A stretch of 64,000 nucleotides of DNA from CAYSCZ01 sp051155775 (GTDB taxonomy: Bacteria; Bacteroidota; Bacteroidia; Cytophagales; Cyclobacteriaceae). The stretch is from the NCBI GenBank assembly GCA_051155775.1, contig DAXETV010000027.1, forward strand, positions 1 to 64,000. Reading direction: 5' to 3'. Under the pieces are notes generated by a model, which did no database searches, was not told the origin of the DNA, and saw only the letters and a program-made list of their open reading frames with translations. This document shows positions 16,815 to 25,843 of this stretch, piece after piece; positions within the stretch are counted from its first letter, which is position 1; the number at the start of each line of letters is the position of its first letter. A program made the translations under genes and the position numbers.

Positions 16815-18598
16815 TAGCTGTCCTCAAATTGCATTTTTATTAAATTAGAATATGTTCCTGCTCCATTGAGCAGTTCGGTGTGGCTCCCTTTTTCTTTAAT
16901 CTGCCCATTTTCAATAACATAGATCTTATCTACTTTTCTGATGGTGCTTAATCTGTGGGCAATGATGATGGTGGTTCTATTTTTCATTAACTTCTCAATA
17001 GCATCCTGCACTAGTTTTTCAGATTCTGTGTCGAGGGAACTGGTTGCCTCATCCAGAATAAGAATCTTAGGATCTTTGAGAATGGCCCTGGCTATTGCCA
17101 GCCGTTGCTTCTGCCCCCCTGATAATTTTATCCCTTTTTCACCAACTATTGTTTCAAAGCCCTCAGGGAAGGATTCAATGAATTCCAGGGCGTTTGCGGA
17201 TTTAGCCGCCTCAATGACCATCTCTTGGGAAGCGTCAGGCTTACCGTATAAAATGTTTTCCTTAATGCTCCCTCCAAAAAGCACAACATCTTGTGGGACG
17301 ACTGCAATATTTTGCCTTAATGCACTTAAATGAATAGTACGGCTTTCATGTTCATCTAATATTATTTGACCATCATTTGGCAGGTAGTAATGAAGCAATA
17401 GCTGAATTATTGTTGATTTGCCTGAACCACTATGTCCTACCAGTGCAATTTTTTCACCCGATTTTATATTCAGGTGGAAATCGTTAAGGATATTAATTTC
17501 TTTTCTAGAGGGATAACTAAAAGTCACATTTTTGTATGCTATTGCTCCATTCAGGTGAACAGGTTTCTTTAATCCATCGGTAAATCCTCGCTCCACAGGT
17601 TCATCCATGATTTCCATGATTCGCTCTGTTGCTCCTACTGACTTTTGTAACTGGCCTATCAAATCACCCAGGCCAGCCAATGAAGCGCCAATAAATGTAG
17701 TGTAAAGGATGAAAGATACTAATTCCCCAACACTTAACTCCCCGGATTGTACAAGGCTGGCCCCATACCACATCACGGCCACCAGTGACCCAAAGAGCGC
17801 GAAAATTATAAAAGCAATAAATCCTGCACGGTAGTAAGCTGTTTTAATTGCGAAACTAACTGTTTTATCCAGGGCATTTCGATAACGGCCTATTTCAAAT
17901 AATTCGTTAGTGAAGGCTTTCACCGTTTTGATCGCTGAGATTGTTTCCTCAACAATAATGTTTGAATTAGCCAGCAAGTCCTGGGTTTTTTTGGATAGCT
18001 TTCTTATAAACCGACCGAAAATCATAGCCAGGACAATCAGGGCCGGAACAAGTATAAGCATGAACAGACTGAGCTTTGGGGCAGTAATAAATATCAGGCT
18101 GATTCCAAAGATAAGTATAACCATTTGCCGGATCAATTCCGCCACGGTGATGGAAAAGGTATTTTGAATAATGCCAATATCTGAGGTTATACGACTGATC
18201 AACTCACCAGTCCTTCTTTCGTCATAAAAACTCATCGTAAGAAAAAGCAGGTGGTCATACAAATTGTACCTGATGTCAGCAATGGCTTTTTCGCTAACCT
18301 GAGCAAATAATGTTACTCTGAAGAATGAAATAAAACTTTGAAAAAATAGTATAACAAGAAATGCAATGGCTACTTGTTCCAGGCTATCAAAGTAAGGATG
18401 TTCTTTATCACTTGCCACATCAATTAAAATACCTGAGATCGTGGGAAAAACCAGGAAAAGAGAACTGGAGATAAATAATAATACTAAACCCAGTAAGAAC
18501 TTCCCTTGGTAAGGTCTTATGTATTCTAAAAGGCTTAATAGTATCCGGAAGTTTTTATTTCGACTGGTCGTTGATTCCTGTTTTTTATTAATCATCAA
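16811..18598 (-). CDS. MsbA-like ABC exporter (permease-ATPase fusion)
   Basis: 595 aa half-transporter. An ABC transmembrane domain with six helices (about 25-320) is followed by an ATPase domain with Walker A GHSGSGKST, signature LSGGQKQR, Walker B ILILDEATSSLD and the H-loop IIAHRLST. It resembles MsbA/BmrA-type lipid or drug exporters and would work as a homodimer. It overlaps the preceding lipoprotein gene by 11 nt; that gene is 23 nt after gpmI, so all three are probably one transcript. Confidence 0.93.
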   Translation of the reverse strand: MMINKKQESTTSRNKNFRILLSLLEYIRPYQGKFLLGLVLLFISSSLFLVFPTISGILIDVASDKEHPYFDSLEQVAIAFLVILFFQSFISFFRVTLFAQVSEKAIADIRYNLYDHLLFLTMSFYDERRTGELISRITSDIGIIQNTFSITVAELIRQMVILIFGISLIFITAPKLSLFMLILVPALIVLAMIFGRFIRKLSKKTQDLLANSNIIVEETISAIKTVKAFTNELFEIGRYRNALDKTVSFAIKTAYYRAGFIAFIIFALFGSLVAVMWYGASLVQSGELSVGELVSFILYTTFIGASLAGLGDLIGQLQKSVGATERIMEIMDEPVERGFTDGLKKPVHLNGAIAYKNVTFSYPSRKEINILNDFHLNIKSGEKIALVGHSGSGKSTIIQLLLHYYLPNDGQIILDEHESRTIHLSALRQNIAVVPQDVVLFGGSIKENILYGKPDASQEMVIEAAKSANALEFIESFPEGFETIVGEKGIKLSGGQKQRLAIARAILKDPKILILDEATSSLDTESEKLVQDAIEKLMKNRTTIIIAHRLSTIRKVDKIYVIENGQIKEKGSHTELLNGAGTYSNLIKMQFEDSY

Positions 18599-19175
18599 TG
18601 ATTTTTCCTTTTACTTTAAAGCTGGTAGGGTCTCCAAATGTTAGTTTTTGAAAGCCTTCAATTTGATACGATTTCAACTTATTTTGATCATTGAATAACA
18701 TCTTAAAGGTTCTTTTCATGTCATACAATGCATTGTTTGTCACTACAGAAGCTTTAATGCTATCCAAATGATTTGAATAATAAATATAGAATGATTCAAT
18801 ATCCATGCTTCCATCCTTTTTTATGTTGTAAGAAATTATCTTATTTCCATTGAAATCCTCAATTTTTTTAGTGTAACCTCCCTTATAACTGGGTTTGTTT
18901 AAGTTGGCTTGATAAAGAATACCAAGTTCTTGACCCCAATCCAAGGAATCTGATGGTATCGTGGTGACTTCATATCCATCATCAATCCATGCCTCTTTGT
19001 ATAAAGCTTTCCTGTTATTAGCTAGCTGGGAGATATTATTATCAATCAATGAATCTAAAGGAAAAAAACCTGATTGATTTAACGCCTTATACTCAGGCAC
19101 CCCACAACCAAGCATAGTGATACTCATGAGTATAATAACAATGTAATTATTTAAGAAAGCAAAGAATGTTTGCAA
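18588..19175 (-). CDS. Predicted lipoprotein of unknown function
   Basis: 195 aa from a TTG start. The hydrophobic N-terminus ends in lipobox TMLGCG, Cys at 24. The mature part is polar and beta-rich, with YIYYSNHLDSIKAS and a C-terminal GDPTSFKVKGKI. I recognise no family. No better start is in frame: the next Met (17) would leave too short a signal. It lies between gpmI (23-nt gap) and the ABC exporter (11-nt overlap), so it may be an accessory of the exporter (inference). Confidence 0.7.
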   Translation of the reverse strand: MQTFFAFLNNYIVIILMSITMLGCGVPEYKALNQSGFFPLDSLIDNNISQLANNRKALYKEAWIDDGYEVTTIPSDSLDWGQELGILYQANLNKPSYKGGYTKKIEDFNGNKIISYNIKKDGSMDIESFYIYYSNHLDSIKASVVTNNALYDMKRTFKMLFNDQNKLKSYQIEGFQKLTFGDPTSFKVKGKIIDD

Positions 19176-19198
19176 GTTTATAGAAAGTTGAATCCCAA

Positions 19199-20716
19199 CT
19201 AAATTAATACATCTCCAGTCATTTCCTCGCTGGTGTCAATGCCCATTATTTTACAAATGGTCGGAGCAATATCACCTAATTTGCCATTTTTTACTTTTCC
19301 ATTAAAAGAATTATCAACAATAATGCAAGGCACCAGATTAGTGGTGTGGGCCGTATTTGGTGAGCCATCTGGGTTTATCATGATATCTGAGTTACCATGG
19401 TCTGCTATGATGATGGAGGTATAATCATTTTCCAAAGCAGTTTCAACTACGTCTTTTACGCATTTATCCACTGTTTCGCAAGCTTTAACTGCCGCTTCAA
19501 AGACTCCGGTATGTCCAACCATGTCAGGGTTTGCAAAGTTCAAGCAGATGAAATCTGGTTCTTTACTTTTAAGTTCAGGTATTATGTTATCCCTGATATC
19601 ATAAGCACTCATTTCAGGCTGTAGGTCGTATGTAGCAACTTTCGGGGAAGGGCAAAGAATCCTTTTTTCTCCTTCAAACTCTACTTCCTTTCCACCGGAG
19701 AAGAAGAATGTAACGTGCGGATACTTTTCTGTTTCGGCAATGCGGATTTGTTTTTTTCCATTTCTGGAAAGGACTTCTCCCAGTGTGTTATTGAGATTAT
19801 CTTTACTATAAACAACTTTTATATCTTTAAATGTGTCATCATAGTTGGTCATGGTCAGGTAATAGAGTGAAAGCTTTTTCATATTAAATGTCTCAAAATC
19901 CTGTTGCGTAAGTGCCTGGGTTATTTGTCTTCCCCTATCGGTTCTGAAGTTGAAGCACATCACAACATCGCCATCTTTAATTTTTGCTATGGGCTCACCA
20001 TGATCTACATTTATAATCGGCTTAATAAACTCGTCAGTAATTCCTTCCTGATAAGATTTTTCTATGGCCTCAAAAATATTGTCAGTTCTCAAGCCTTCCC
20101 CATGAACCAGTGCATCATATGCCAGTTTTACCCTGGCCCATCTTTTATCACGATCCATCGCATAATACCTGCCAGTAACCGATGCAATTCTGCCTGTGGT
20201 ATTATTTAAGTGTTCTTCCAAAGACTTCAGGTAATTAACGCCTGCTTTAGGGTCAGTGTCACGTCCATCTGTAAATGCGTGAATAAAAACATTATCCAGA
20301 CCAAAGGTATGAGCAGCACTGCATAAGCCCTTTAAGTGATCGATATGAGAATGCACGCCTCCGTCGGATACCAAACCAATTAAATGGAAAGCTCTATTAT
20401 TTTCTTTGGCATGATTAAAGGCTTCCTGCAAAGCTTTTTGTTCTGCCAATGTATTTTCCTTAACGGCATTATTAATTTTGACCAGGTCCTGGTACACTAC
20501 TTTACCGGCGCCAATATTCATATGACCGACTTCCGAATTGCCCATTTGCCCATCTGGTAGTCCTACTGACATGCCGGAAGCATCCAGTGTGCTATGGGGA
20601 TATTTAGTAAACAAAGAATCAACAAATGGCGTTTCTGCTTTATCTATAGCAGAAACTTCAGGGTTTTTTGCCAAACCCCAGCCATCCATAATTATGAGAA
20701 TTACCTTTTTCGACAT
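19199..20716 (-). CDS. gpmI: 2,3-bisphosphoglycerate-independent phosphoglycerate mutase GpmI
   Basis: 505 aa, standard length. The alkaline-phosphatase fold is marked by LIIMDGWG with the first metal Asp, the nucleophile S61 in MGNSEVGHMNIGAG, FTDGRDTDP and the C-terminal IIADHGNSD and TAHTTNLVPC. It interconverts 3- and 2-phosphoglycerate with Mn2+. The ATG sits 4 nt after a TATATTTG box, the same arrangement as rlmN and nadC. Confidence 0.97.
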   Translation of the reverse strand: MSKKVILIIMDGWGLAKNPEVSAIDKAETPFVDSLFTKYPHSTLDASGMSVGLPDGQMGNSEVGHMNIGAGKVVYQDLVKINNAVKENTLAEQKALQEAFNHAKENNRAFHLIGLVSDGGVHSHIDHLKGLCSAAHTFGLDNVFIHAFTDGRDTDPKAGVNYLKSLEEHLNNTTGRIASVTGRYYAMDRDKRWARVKLAYDALVHGEGLRTDNIFEAIEKSYQEGITDEFIKPIINVDHGEPIAKIKDGDVVMCFNFRTDRGRQITQALTQQDFETFNMKKLSLYYLTMTNYDDTFKDIKVVYSKDNLNNTLGEVLSRNGKKQIRIAETEKYPHVTFFFSGGKEVEFEGEKRILCPSPKVATYDLQPEMSAYDIRDNIIPELKSKEPDFICLNFANPDMVGHTGVFEAAVKACETVDKCVKDVVETALENDYTSIIIADHGNSDIMINPDGSPNTAHTTNLVPCIIVDNSFNGKVKNGKLGDIAPTICKIMGIDTSEEMTGDVLI

Positions 20717-20720
20717 AATA

Positions 20721-20728
20721 CAAATATA
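20721..20728 (-). promoter_or_regulatory. Candidate -7 box of gpmI
   Basis: TATATTTG on the minus strand matches TAnnTTTG; TATT then separates it from the ATG. No convincing TTTG element is found 17-23 bp upstream. The spacing places the likely transcription start at the A of the ATG. Confidence 0.4.
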
Positions 20729-20776
20729 TCAATTATTAAACGAGATTGGATTGGAACAGAGTCATGATTATATTAA

Positions 20777-20809
20777 CTTGATTAATTGTTACCTCTTGGC
20801 ATAATTTTG
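20777..20809 (+). promoter_or_regulatory. Candidate promoter of the DUF4783-nadC operon
   Basis: CTTG at 20777-20780 and TAATTTTG at 20802-20809 are 21 bp apart, within the range for Bacteroidota housekeeping promoters. It would give a leader of about 10 nt before ATG 20824, in contrast to the 4-nt boxes at gpmI and nadC. Confidence 0.45.
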
Positions 20810-20823
20810 GACAGTTAAAATTT

Positions 20824-21216
20824 ATGAGTTTGAAAAATATTTGGGTAATTACTTTTTTCTTTTTGATATCAATACTAGCTCATGGCCAGGAGGAAGAGAT
20901 AAACAATATTGGTTTGGCATTAAAATCAGGGAGCTCCAAAGAACTTTCTAATTTTTTCAATGAAACCATAGAATTAAAAATTGAAGGTGAAAATGCCAAC
21001 TACAGCAGGATACAAGCTGAAGCAATTATCAAAGACTTTTTTAGCAACTACCCTCCGGTAGATTTTGAATATATTCATCAGGGCTCTTCGCCAGAAGGAT
21101 TGAAGTATCTTATCGGAAAGTATACCTACACCGGGGGTTCGTTCCGGTCATACATCCTAATTAAAAAGTTTGGGGATAAATACCTTATTGATACTTTTGA
21201 TTTGAGTAAGGAATGA
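20824..21216 (+). CDS. DUF4783 family secreted protein
   Basis: 130 aa. A signal peptide ends at LAHGQ (about 21). The mature domain has an SNTF2-like fold: EINNIGLALKSGSSKELSNFF, then EAIIKDFFSNYPP and GGSFRSYILIKK. DUF4783 genes commonly sit directly before nadC in Bacteroidota, as here (22-nt gap). The biochemical role is unknown, and the signal peptide argues against a direct part in NAD synthesis. Confidence 0.85.
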   Translation: MSLKNIWVITFFFLISILAHGQEEEINNIGLALKSGSSKELSNFFNETIELKIEGENANYSRIQAEAIIKDFFSNYPPVDFEYIHQGSSPEGLKYLIGKYTYTGGSFRSYILIKKFGDKYLIDTFDLSKE

Positions 21217-21234
21217 AATTTCCGCATATTTTTG
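21201..21234 (+). promoter_or_regulatory. Candidate internal promoter of nadC
   Basis: TTTG at 21201-21204 and TATTTTTG at 21227-21234 are 22 bp apart. The box is 4 nt before the GTG start at 21239. It lies inside the 3' end of the DUF4783 gene and the short gap. CCGCA/TGCGG flanks the box as a 5-bp inverted repeat, which may affect access. Confidence 0.45.
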
Positions 21235-21238
21235 CGGG

Positions 21239-22096
21239 GTGGATTTAAAATACATTACGCAAAAAAATATCGAAGACTTTATCAAGTCTGCACTTCAGGA
21301 AGACGTTGGAGATGGTGACCATACATCCAAAGCCATAATACCTGAAGGGGTTACACGAAAGGTTCAAATCTTATGTAAGGACTATGGGGTAATAGCCGGC
21401 GTTGAGATGGCTGGTTATATACTTAAGTACTTTAATAAGGAATTTGTAACCAGGTTTAATTTTAAAGATGGGGACTCCGTTAAATATGACGATGTGATTG
21501 GAACAATTGAAGGCGATGCCCGAACTATCCTAATGTCAGAGCGACTGATCTTGAATTGCATGCAAAGAATGAGTGGTATCGCTACCAAGACTTATCGATT
21601 GTCAGATTTTATAAAATCAACTAAATCTAAATTACTTGATACCAGGAAGACCACGCCCAACTTCCGAATGCTGGAAAAGTGGGCAGTAGTTATCGGTGGG
21701 GGCGTCAATCATCGTTTCGGGCTGTATGATGCCATTATGTTAAAAGATAATCACATAGATTTCGTAGGAGGGGTTGGAAAAGCCATAAAGGCCGTTAAGG
21801 ATTATCTGGATAAAAACAATCTGGATTTACCGGTTATTGTAGAGACCAGAAATATGAACGAGGTGAAAGCCGCGCTTAAAGCGGGTGGTGTTACCAGAAT
21901 ATTGCTTGATAATATGTTGCCCTCGGAGATGAAACAGGCCGTTAAATTAATAAATGGGGATTGTGAGATTGAAGCCTCTGGCGGGATTAATGAAAATAAT
22001 ATTTTAGAGGTTGCCGGTACAGGTGTCGATTATATATCTGTAGGTTCATTAACCCATTCATACAAAAGTCTCGACTTAAGTTTAAAAGCAGTTTAA
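21239..22096 (+). CDS. nadC: Quinolinate phosphoribosyltransferase NadC
   Basis: 285 aa from a GTG start. ALQEDVGDGDHTS, LNCMQRMSGIAT, DTRKTTPNFRMLEKWAV and the C-terminal EASGGINENN and VDYISVGSLTHS cover substrate and PRPP binding. It makes nicotinate mononucleotide from quinolinate in de novo NAD synthesis. The start fits the family N-terminus; no ATG alternative exists nearby. The next gene starts 2 nt after its stop. Confidence 0.96.
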   Translation: MDLKYITQKNIEDFIKSALQEDVGDGDHTSKAIIPEGVTRKVQILCKDYGVIAGVEMAGYILKYFNKEFVTRFNFKDGDSVKYDDVIGTIEGDARTILMSERLILNCMQRMSGIATKTYRLSDFIKSTKSKLLDTRKTTPNFRMLEKWAVVIGGGVNHRFGLYDAIMLKDNHIDFVGGVGKAIKAVKDYLDKNNLDLPVIVETRNMNEVKAALKAGGVTRILLDNMLPSEMKQAVKLINGDCEIEASGGINENNILEVAGTGVDYISVGSLTHSYKSLDLSLKAV

Positions 22097-22098
22097 AA

Positions 22099-22578
22099 AT
22101 GGTTGTACGAACTAAAAAATATAAGATGCCCCAGAAAATATATATTAAAACAGCCTTACTGCATACCTTAAGGCAACAATGGTGGATATTGTTGATATAT
22201 TTTGGGTTATTTTCAGGCTATTTTATCGTGCCATCTATTTGGTGGTTTATTGGCCCTACCATAGCCTTGGTTTTATATATTTTGTTTTGGTTGATTCAAT
22301 TTACGGGTGTAACTCAGCTGGAGCAGGGTAAATTCATGTTTGAGAAATTATCCTATGAAATATCGAGCCAACAAATTTTGATTAAACTTTCCTCAAAGCA
22401 AGGAATGCCTGTAAAATGGGAAAATATCAAAAGGGTCACCAGAGGAAAAGATTTCTTTGTGTTGTTCATGAGTAAGGCACAACTCATCTACCTGCCGGAG
22501 AAAATTTTTAACTCTAACCATGAGATAAAATTCATGGAGACCATTTTGAAGAGAAAGGGTTACATAAAAGAAGCTTGA
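22099..22578 (+). CDS. YcxB-like membrane protein
   Basis: 159 aa. Two adjacent transmembrane helices (about 25-70) are followed by a soluble domain with YEISSQQILIKLSSKQG, VKWENIKRV and FFVLFMSKAQLIYLPEKIF, the pattern of YcxB-like C-terminal domains. Function is unknown. It is 2 nt after nadC and overlaps the recX start by 4 nt, so it belongs to that operon. Confidence 0.75.
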   Translation: MVVRTKKYKMPQKIYIKTALLHTLRQQWWILLIYFGLFSGYFIVPSIWWFIGPTIALVLYILFWLIQFTGVTQLEQGKFMFEKLSYEISSQQILIKLSSKQGMPVKWENIKRVTRGKDFFVLFMSKAQLIYLPEKIFNSNHEIKFMETILKRKGYIKEA

Positions 22579-23045
22579 ATGATCTGGAGAAATATAAAAC
22601 CGGTCTAGCCAAATACTGCATGTACCGGGAGCGATGCAGGCGGGAGGTTGAGATTAAATTAAAAAAACTTAATCTGCCCCTTTTGTCCAAGGAAAAATTG
22701 ATATCATGGCTTGAGCAAGAAGGTTTTTTAGATGAAAATCGATTTGCTAAAGAATATGTCATCGGTAAATTCCATATTAATAAGTGGGGTAAAACAAAAA
22801 TTGCACATGCTTTAAAGCTTAAAGGGTTAGAACCAGAATTCATTCAGGAATCGCTTAATCAGATAGGAAACGAAGACTATCAAAATCAAATAAAAGATCT
22901 TTATAAAAAGAAATACTCGTCATTACAAAAAGCCTCTAAAGACAATACGCACCAAAGAACAGTGAAATATTTAATCCAAAAAGGTTACGAATATGACATT
23001 ATACAAACCTTGGATCTGGGTTATATATCTAGCTTTGAGGATTAA
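22575..23045 (+). CDS. recX: Regulatory protein RecX
   Basis: 156 aa from a TTG start that overlaps the YcxB-like stop by 4 nt. RecX helical repeats are visible: YCMYRERCRREVEIKL, LEQEGFLDENRFAKEYV and KWGKTKIAHALKLKG. RecX binds RecA filaments and limits recombination. recA is not in the window. The unusual start suggests translational coupling to the gene before it. Confidence 0.9.
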   Translation: MNDLEKYKTGLAKYCMYRERCRREVEIKLKKLNLPLLSKEKLISWLEQEGFLDENRFAKEYVIGKFHINKWGKTKIAHALKLKGLEPEFIQESLNQIGNEDYQNQIKDLYKKKYSSLQKASKDNTHQRTVKYLIQKGYEYDIIQTLDLGYISSFED

Positions 23046-23053
23046 TTTTTTTC

Positions 23054-23500
23054 ATGAAATTATTATTTCTAATTCTAATTCTTAGTGTAGCGGGCATTCA
23101 AAATTTACGAAGTCAACACTTAAACACATCGGAGAGCGGCTTAGCCATTGAGGGTTATGATCCTGTAAGCTATTATCAGGAAGGCCCTAAAAAAGGCTCA
23201 CCCTCTTTTACTTATAAATTTAACGATGCTACCTATAGATTTTTGAGTAAGATAAACTCAGAAAGGTTTAAGAATGATCCTGAAATGTATATTCCAGCCT
23301 ATGGAGGATGGTGTGCTTATGCTATGGGTATTACCGGAGAAAAAGTTAAAGTTGATCCGGAAACTTATAAAATTATTAACGATAGGCTCTATTTATTCTA
23401 TAATTTCAGATTTAATAATACCCTTAAATCATGGAATAAGGATGAAGATAGTCTCAAGAAGCAAGCAGAGTTGAATTGGTCAAAGATTTTAGCTAATTGA
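23054..23500 (+). CDS. YHS domain secreted protein
   Basis: 148 aa. A signal peptide (about 1-19, ending LRSQ) precedes a YHS domain: AIEGYDPVSYYQEG, TYKFNDATYRFLS and YGGWCAYAMG. YHS domains bind metals in other proteins; a role in the envelope here is unproven. It starts 8 nt after recX and is probably the last gene of the nadC run. Confidence 0.88.
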   Translation: MKLLFLILILSVAGIQNLRSQHLNTSESGLAIEGYDPVSYYQEGPKKGSPSFTYKFNDATYRFLSKINSERFKNDPEMYIPAYGGWCAYAMGITGEKVKVDPETYKIINDRLYLFYNFRFNNTLKSWNKDEDSLKKQAELNWSKILAN

Positions 23501-23563
23501 ATTTTTCATTAGGCATCATTGTTAAATTGATTGTTACTAAGTTATCATTAAGCAAATAAGATA

Positions 23564-23571
23564 TATTTTTG
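23564..23571 (+). promoter_or_regulatory. Candidate -7 box upstream of the DinB-like gene
   Basis: TATTTTTG matches TAnnTTTG and lies 31 bp before the ATG in the 102-bp gap after the YHS gene. No good -33 element is at the normal distance, so this is a weak call. Confidence 0.3.
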
Positions 23572-23602
23572 AAATCTTATTAGGGTTATTTTATAGTTTA
23601 AT

Positions 23603-24118
23603 ATGAATATTAATTCTACAGCGAACGAGCTACTGTGTCAACTCGAAAAGGTAGTTGGCCAATTAAATCAAAAGGAATTTACTACACCGTCTATACAATT
23701 AAGTCATGCAACTGTAGGTCAACACGTGAGACATACGCTGGAATTTTTTATCTGTTTGATTGATGCTTCAAACTCCGGAAAATTAAATTATGATAAAAGA
23801 AGGCACGATAACTACATACAAGAGGATAAAAACCTCGCGCTTAGTGTGATCAAAACCATAAGGGATTTTGTGAATAGAAATAATGAGAATTTTGATCTGG
23901 AATTTGAGGTCGATTATTCCATAACTGACGATGCAGAGGTACTAAATATGACGTCTAATTTTTACAGGGAACTAGCATATAATATTGAGCACGCCGTTCA
24001 TCATATGGCATTAATTAAAATCGGCATTAAGGAAATAAACCCGGCATTTCATTTAGCAGAAAACTTTGGGGTAGCTAGCTCTACCATCAGATATCAAAGA
24101 AATTTAGAAAAATATTAA
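23603..24118 (+). CDS. DinB/YfiT-like metal-binding four-helix protein
   Basis: 171 aa, helical. His residues in the DinB pattern are seen: H41 and H44 in GQHVRHTLEFF and the HAVHHMALIKIG cluster near 139-148. DinB/YfiT proteins are bacillithiol- or glutathione-related thiol transferases or metal-dependent hydrolases. Its stop codon shares one base with the start of the ATP-grasp gene, so the two are tightly coupled, which is an informative pairing. Confidence 0.78.
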   Translation: MNINSTANELLCQLEKVVGQLNQKEFTTPSIQLSHATVGQHVRHTLEFFICLIDASNSGKLNYDKRRHDNYIQEDKNLALSVIKTIRDFVNRNNENFDLEFEVDYSITDDAEVLNMTSNFYRELAYNIEHAVHHMALIKIGIKEINPAFHLAENFGVASSTIRYQRNLEKY

Positions 24119-25227
24119 TGAAGGTCAGTTATTTGACCAAAAATCCAAAATCAAGTAGCCTCAGCCTTTGGAGTGGTTTCAACTTCAGGCTGCGGACAAT
24201 GTTTGATAGGATTTACAGGTATGAGTATTGGCCATTTGCATTATTTTATACACCGATATTTATTTACTGGGTCTATATAACTTTAAAAACCAGGTCCATT
24301 TTCTTTTTTACATCCTCTAACCCTTCTATCGATTTTGGAGGATATATGGGAGAGTCTAAATACGATATTTACTCATTGATCCCCAGGCATTATTTGCCGG
24401 TAACCACTAAAATTTCTCCTGTTATATCTATAGATGAATTAATTAGTGTCAGGGATAAATCCGGTATTACCTATCCGTGCATCGTAAAACCTGACCGTGG
24501 TGAACGTGGATGGAAGGTAGAGAAAATAGGCAGTGATCGTCAATTAATTGCTTATCATCAGAATATAAAAGTTGATTATCTTATTCAGGAGTTCGTAGAT
24601 TATAAAGAAGAGATCGGTATATTTTACTACAGATATCCAAATGAGCAGAAAGGGCATATTAGTTCCCTGGTCCTGAAAGAGCACTTATCAGTAGTAGGAG
24701 ATGGCTCAAAAAATGTAAGGCAGTTAATGATGCAAAATACCCGCTCATATATTCAAATTAAAGAGGCGTCCGAACGTAGGCCAGCACTTATGGATTATGT
24801 TCCGCATAAGGGAGAGCGCATCATGTTAGAACCTATTGGTAATCATTGCAGGGGAACCCGTTTTATAAATGGGTCAGGCTTTATTTCCAATCAGTTGGTA
24901 GAAACCTTTGATAAAATTTCTGCTCAGATTAACGGGTTTTACTTTGGGAGATATGATGTTAAAGCTGCTTCCGTTCAGGATTTGGAACAAGGTATCAACT
25001 TTAAGATTCTTGAATTGAATGGTGCAGGATCTGAACCCGGTCATATTTACGATTCAAATTACACTTTACTGAAGGCCTACAGGGATGTTATCCATCATCT
25101 CAAGGTTCTTGCCGATATAAGCGCTATAAATAACAAAAATGGCATAACTTATCTTCCATTTGGTAAAGGGGTAAAAAGGTTAAAAGAAATTATTCGTCAC
25201 AATAAATTGAAGAAATCCATTGATTGA
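24118..25227 (+). CDS. ATP-grasp ligase-like protein with N-terminal membrane segment
   Basis: 369 aa. A hydrophobic segment near 37-55 (FALFYTPIFIYWVYIT) precedes an ATP-grasp fold: YPCIVKPDRGERGWKV is the ATP-binding strand-loop, YLIQEFVDYKEEIGIFYYR follows, and FKILELNGAGSEP is the metal-binding end. ATP-grasp enzymes join a carboxylate to an amine or thiol through an acyl-phosphate. The substrate is not known, and the membrane anchor is unusual for the fold. It sits between DinB-like (1-nt overlap) and a LysE exporter (8-nt overlap). Confidence 0.8.
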   Translation: MKVSYLTKNPKSSSLSLWSGFNFRLRTMFDRIYRYEYWPFALFYTPIFIYWVYITLKTRSIFFFTSSNPSIDFGGYMGESKYDIYSLIPRHYLPVTTKISPVISIDELISVRDKSGITYPCIVKPDRGERGWKVEKIGSDRQLIAYHQNIKVDYLIQEFVDYKEEIGIFYYRYPNEQKGHISSLVLKEHLSVVGDGSKNVRQLMMQNTRSYIQIKEASERRPALMDYVPHKGERIMLEPIGNHCRGTRFINGSGFISNQLVETFDKISAQINGFYFGRYDVKAASVQDLEQGINFKILELNGAGSEPGHIYDSNYTLLKAYRDVIHHLKVLADISAINNKNGITYLPFGKGVKRLKEIIRHNKLKKSID

Positions 25228-25843
25228 TATTTTAAGCACATTTCTGATTGGTTCAATATTTAGTTTCATGGGATCAATACCACCAGGCACTATTAATATC
25301 TCTGTGATGCAATATTCAATTGCTCAAAAAAGCAGGGCTGCATTTTATTTTATACTTGCTGCTCTATTGGTCGAATTGATCTACGCTTCCCTTACTATCA
25401 AATTCCAAATCTTTCTTAGCACGCATACCTTGTTTACAGAAAATTTTCAAATAATTTCAGCACTGGCCATGTTCATTTTGGGAACCGTGAATTTATCTTC
25501 CAGGTCCAAAATAAAACGGTTTGAAAAAGGACAAGAGTTGATTGGGTTTAAAAAAGGATTTCTAATAGCTATCGCCAATCCGTTAACTATACCTTTCTGG
25601 CTGGCAGTAACCGCTTATTTACAAAATAATAAGATGATCCTTATCCATACATTTTCCGGGTTCTCAGCTTATGTTATTGGAATTATTACAGGTACTTTTC
25701 TTTTACTCTTCCTGGTCAGGTCCGTGGGTTATAACTTCCACAGAATAGCCTGCAACTCTTTCCTGGTTTACAAAGTACCGGGGATCATATTTATTTTTAT
25801 GGGGTTATATAATTTCTACAGCTGGCTACTTCTTGTATCTTAA
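25220..25843 (+). CDS. LysE family exporter
   Basis: 207 aa from a TTG start inside the end of the ATP-grasp gene. Six hydrophobic helices, the N-terminal SIPPGTINISVMQ motif and the later ANPLTIPFWLAV match LysE/RhtB exporters of amino acids and similar small molecules. In this operon the likely cargo is the product of the ATP-grasp enzyme (inference). It converges with the DUF4105 gene by an 18-nt overlap. Confidence 0.85.
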   Translation: MIDILSTFLIGSIFSFMGSIPPGTINISVMQYSIAQKSRAAFYFILAALLVELIYASLTIKFQIFLSTHTLFTENFQIISALAMFILGTVNLSSRSKIKRFEKGQELIGFKKGFLIAIANPLTIPFWLAVTAYLQNNKMILIHTFSGFSAYVIGIITGTFLLLFLVRSVGYNFHRIACNSFLVYKVPGIIFIFMGLYNFYSWLLLVS

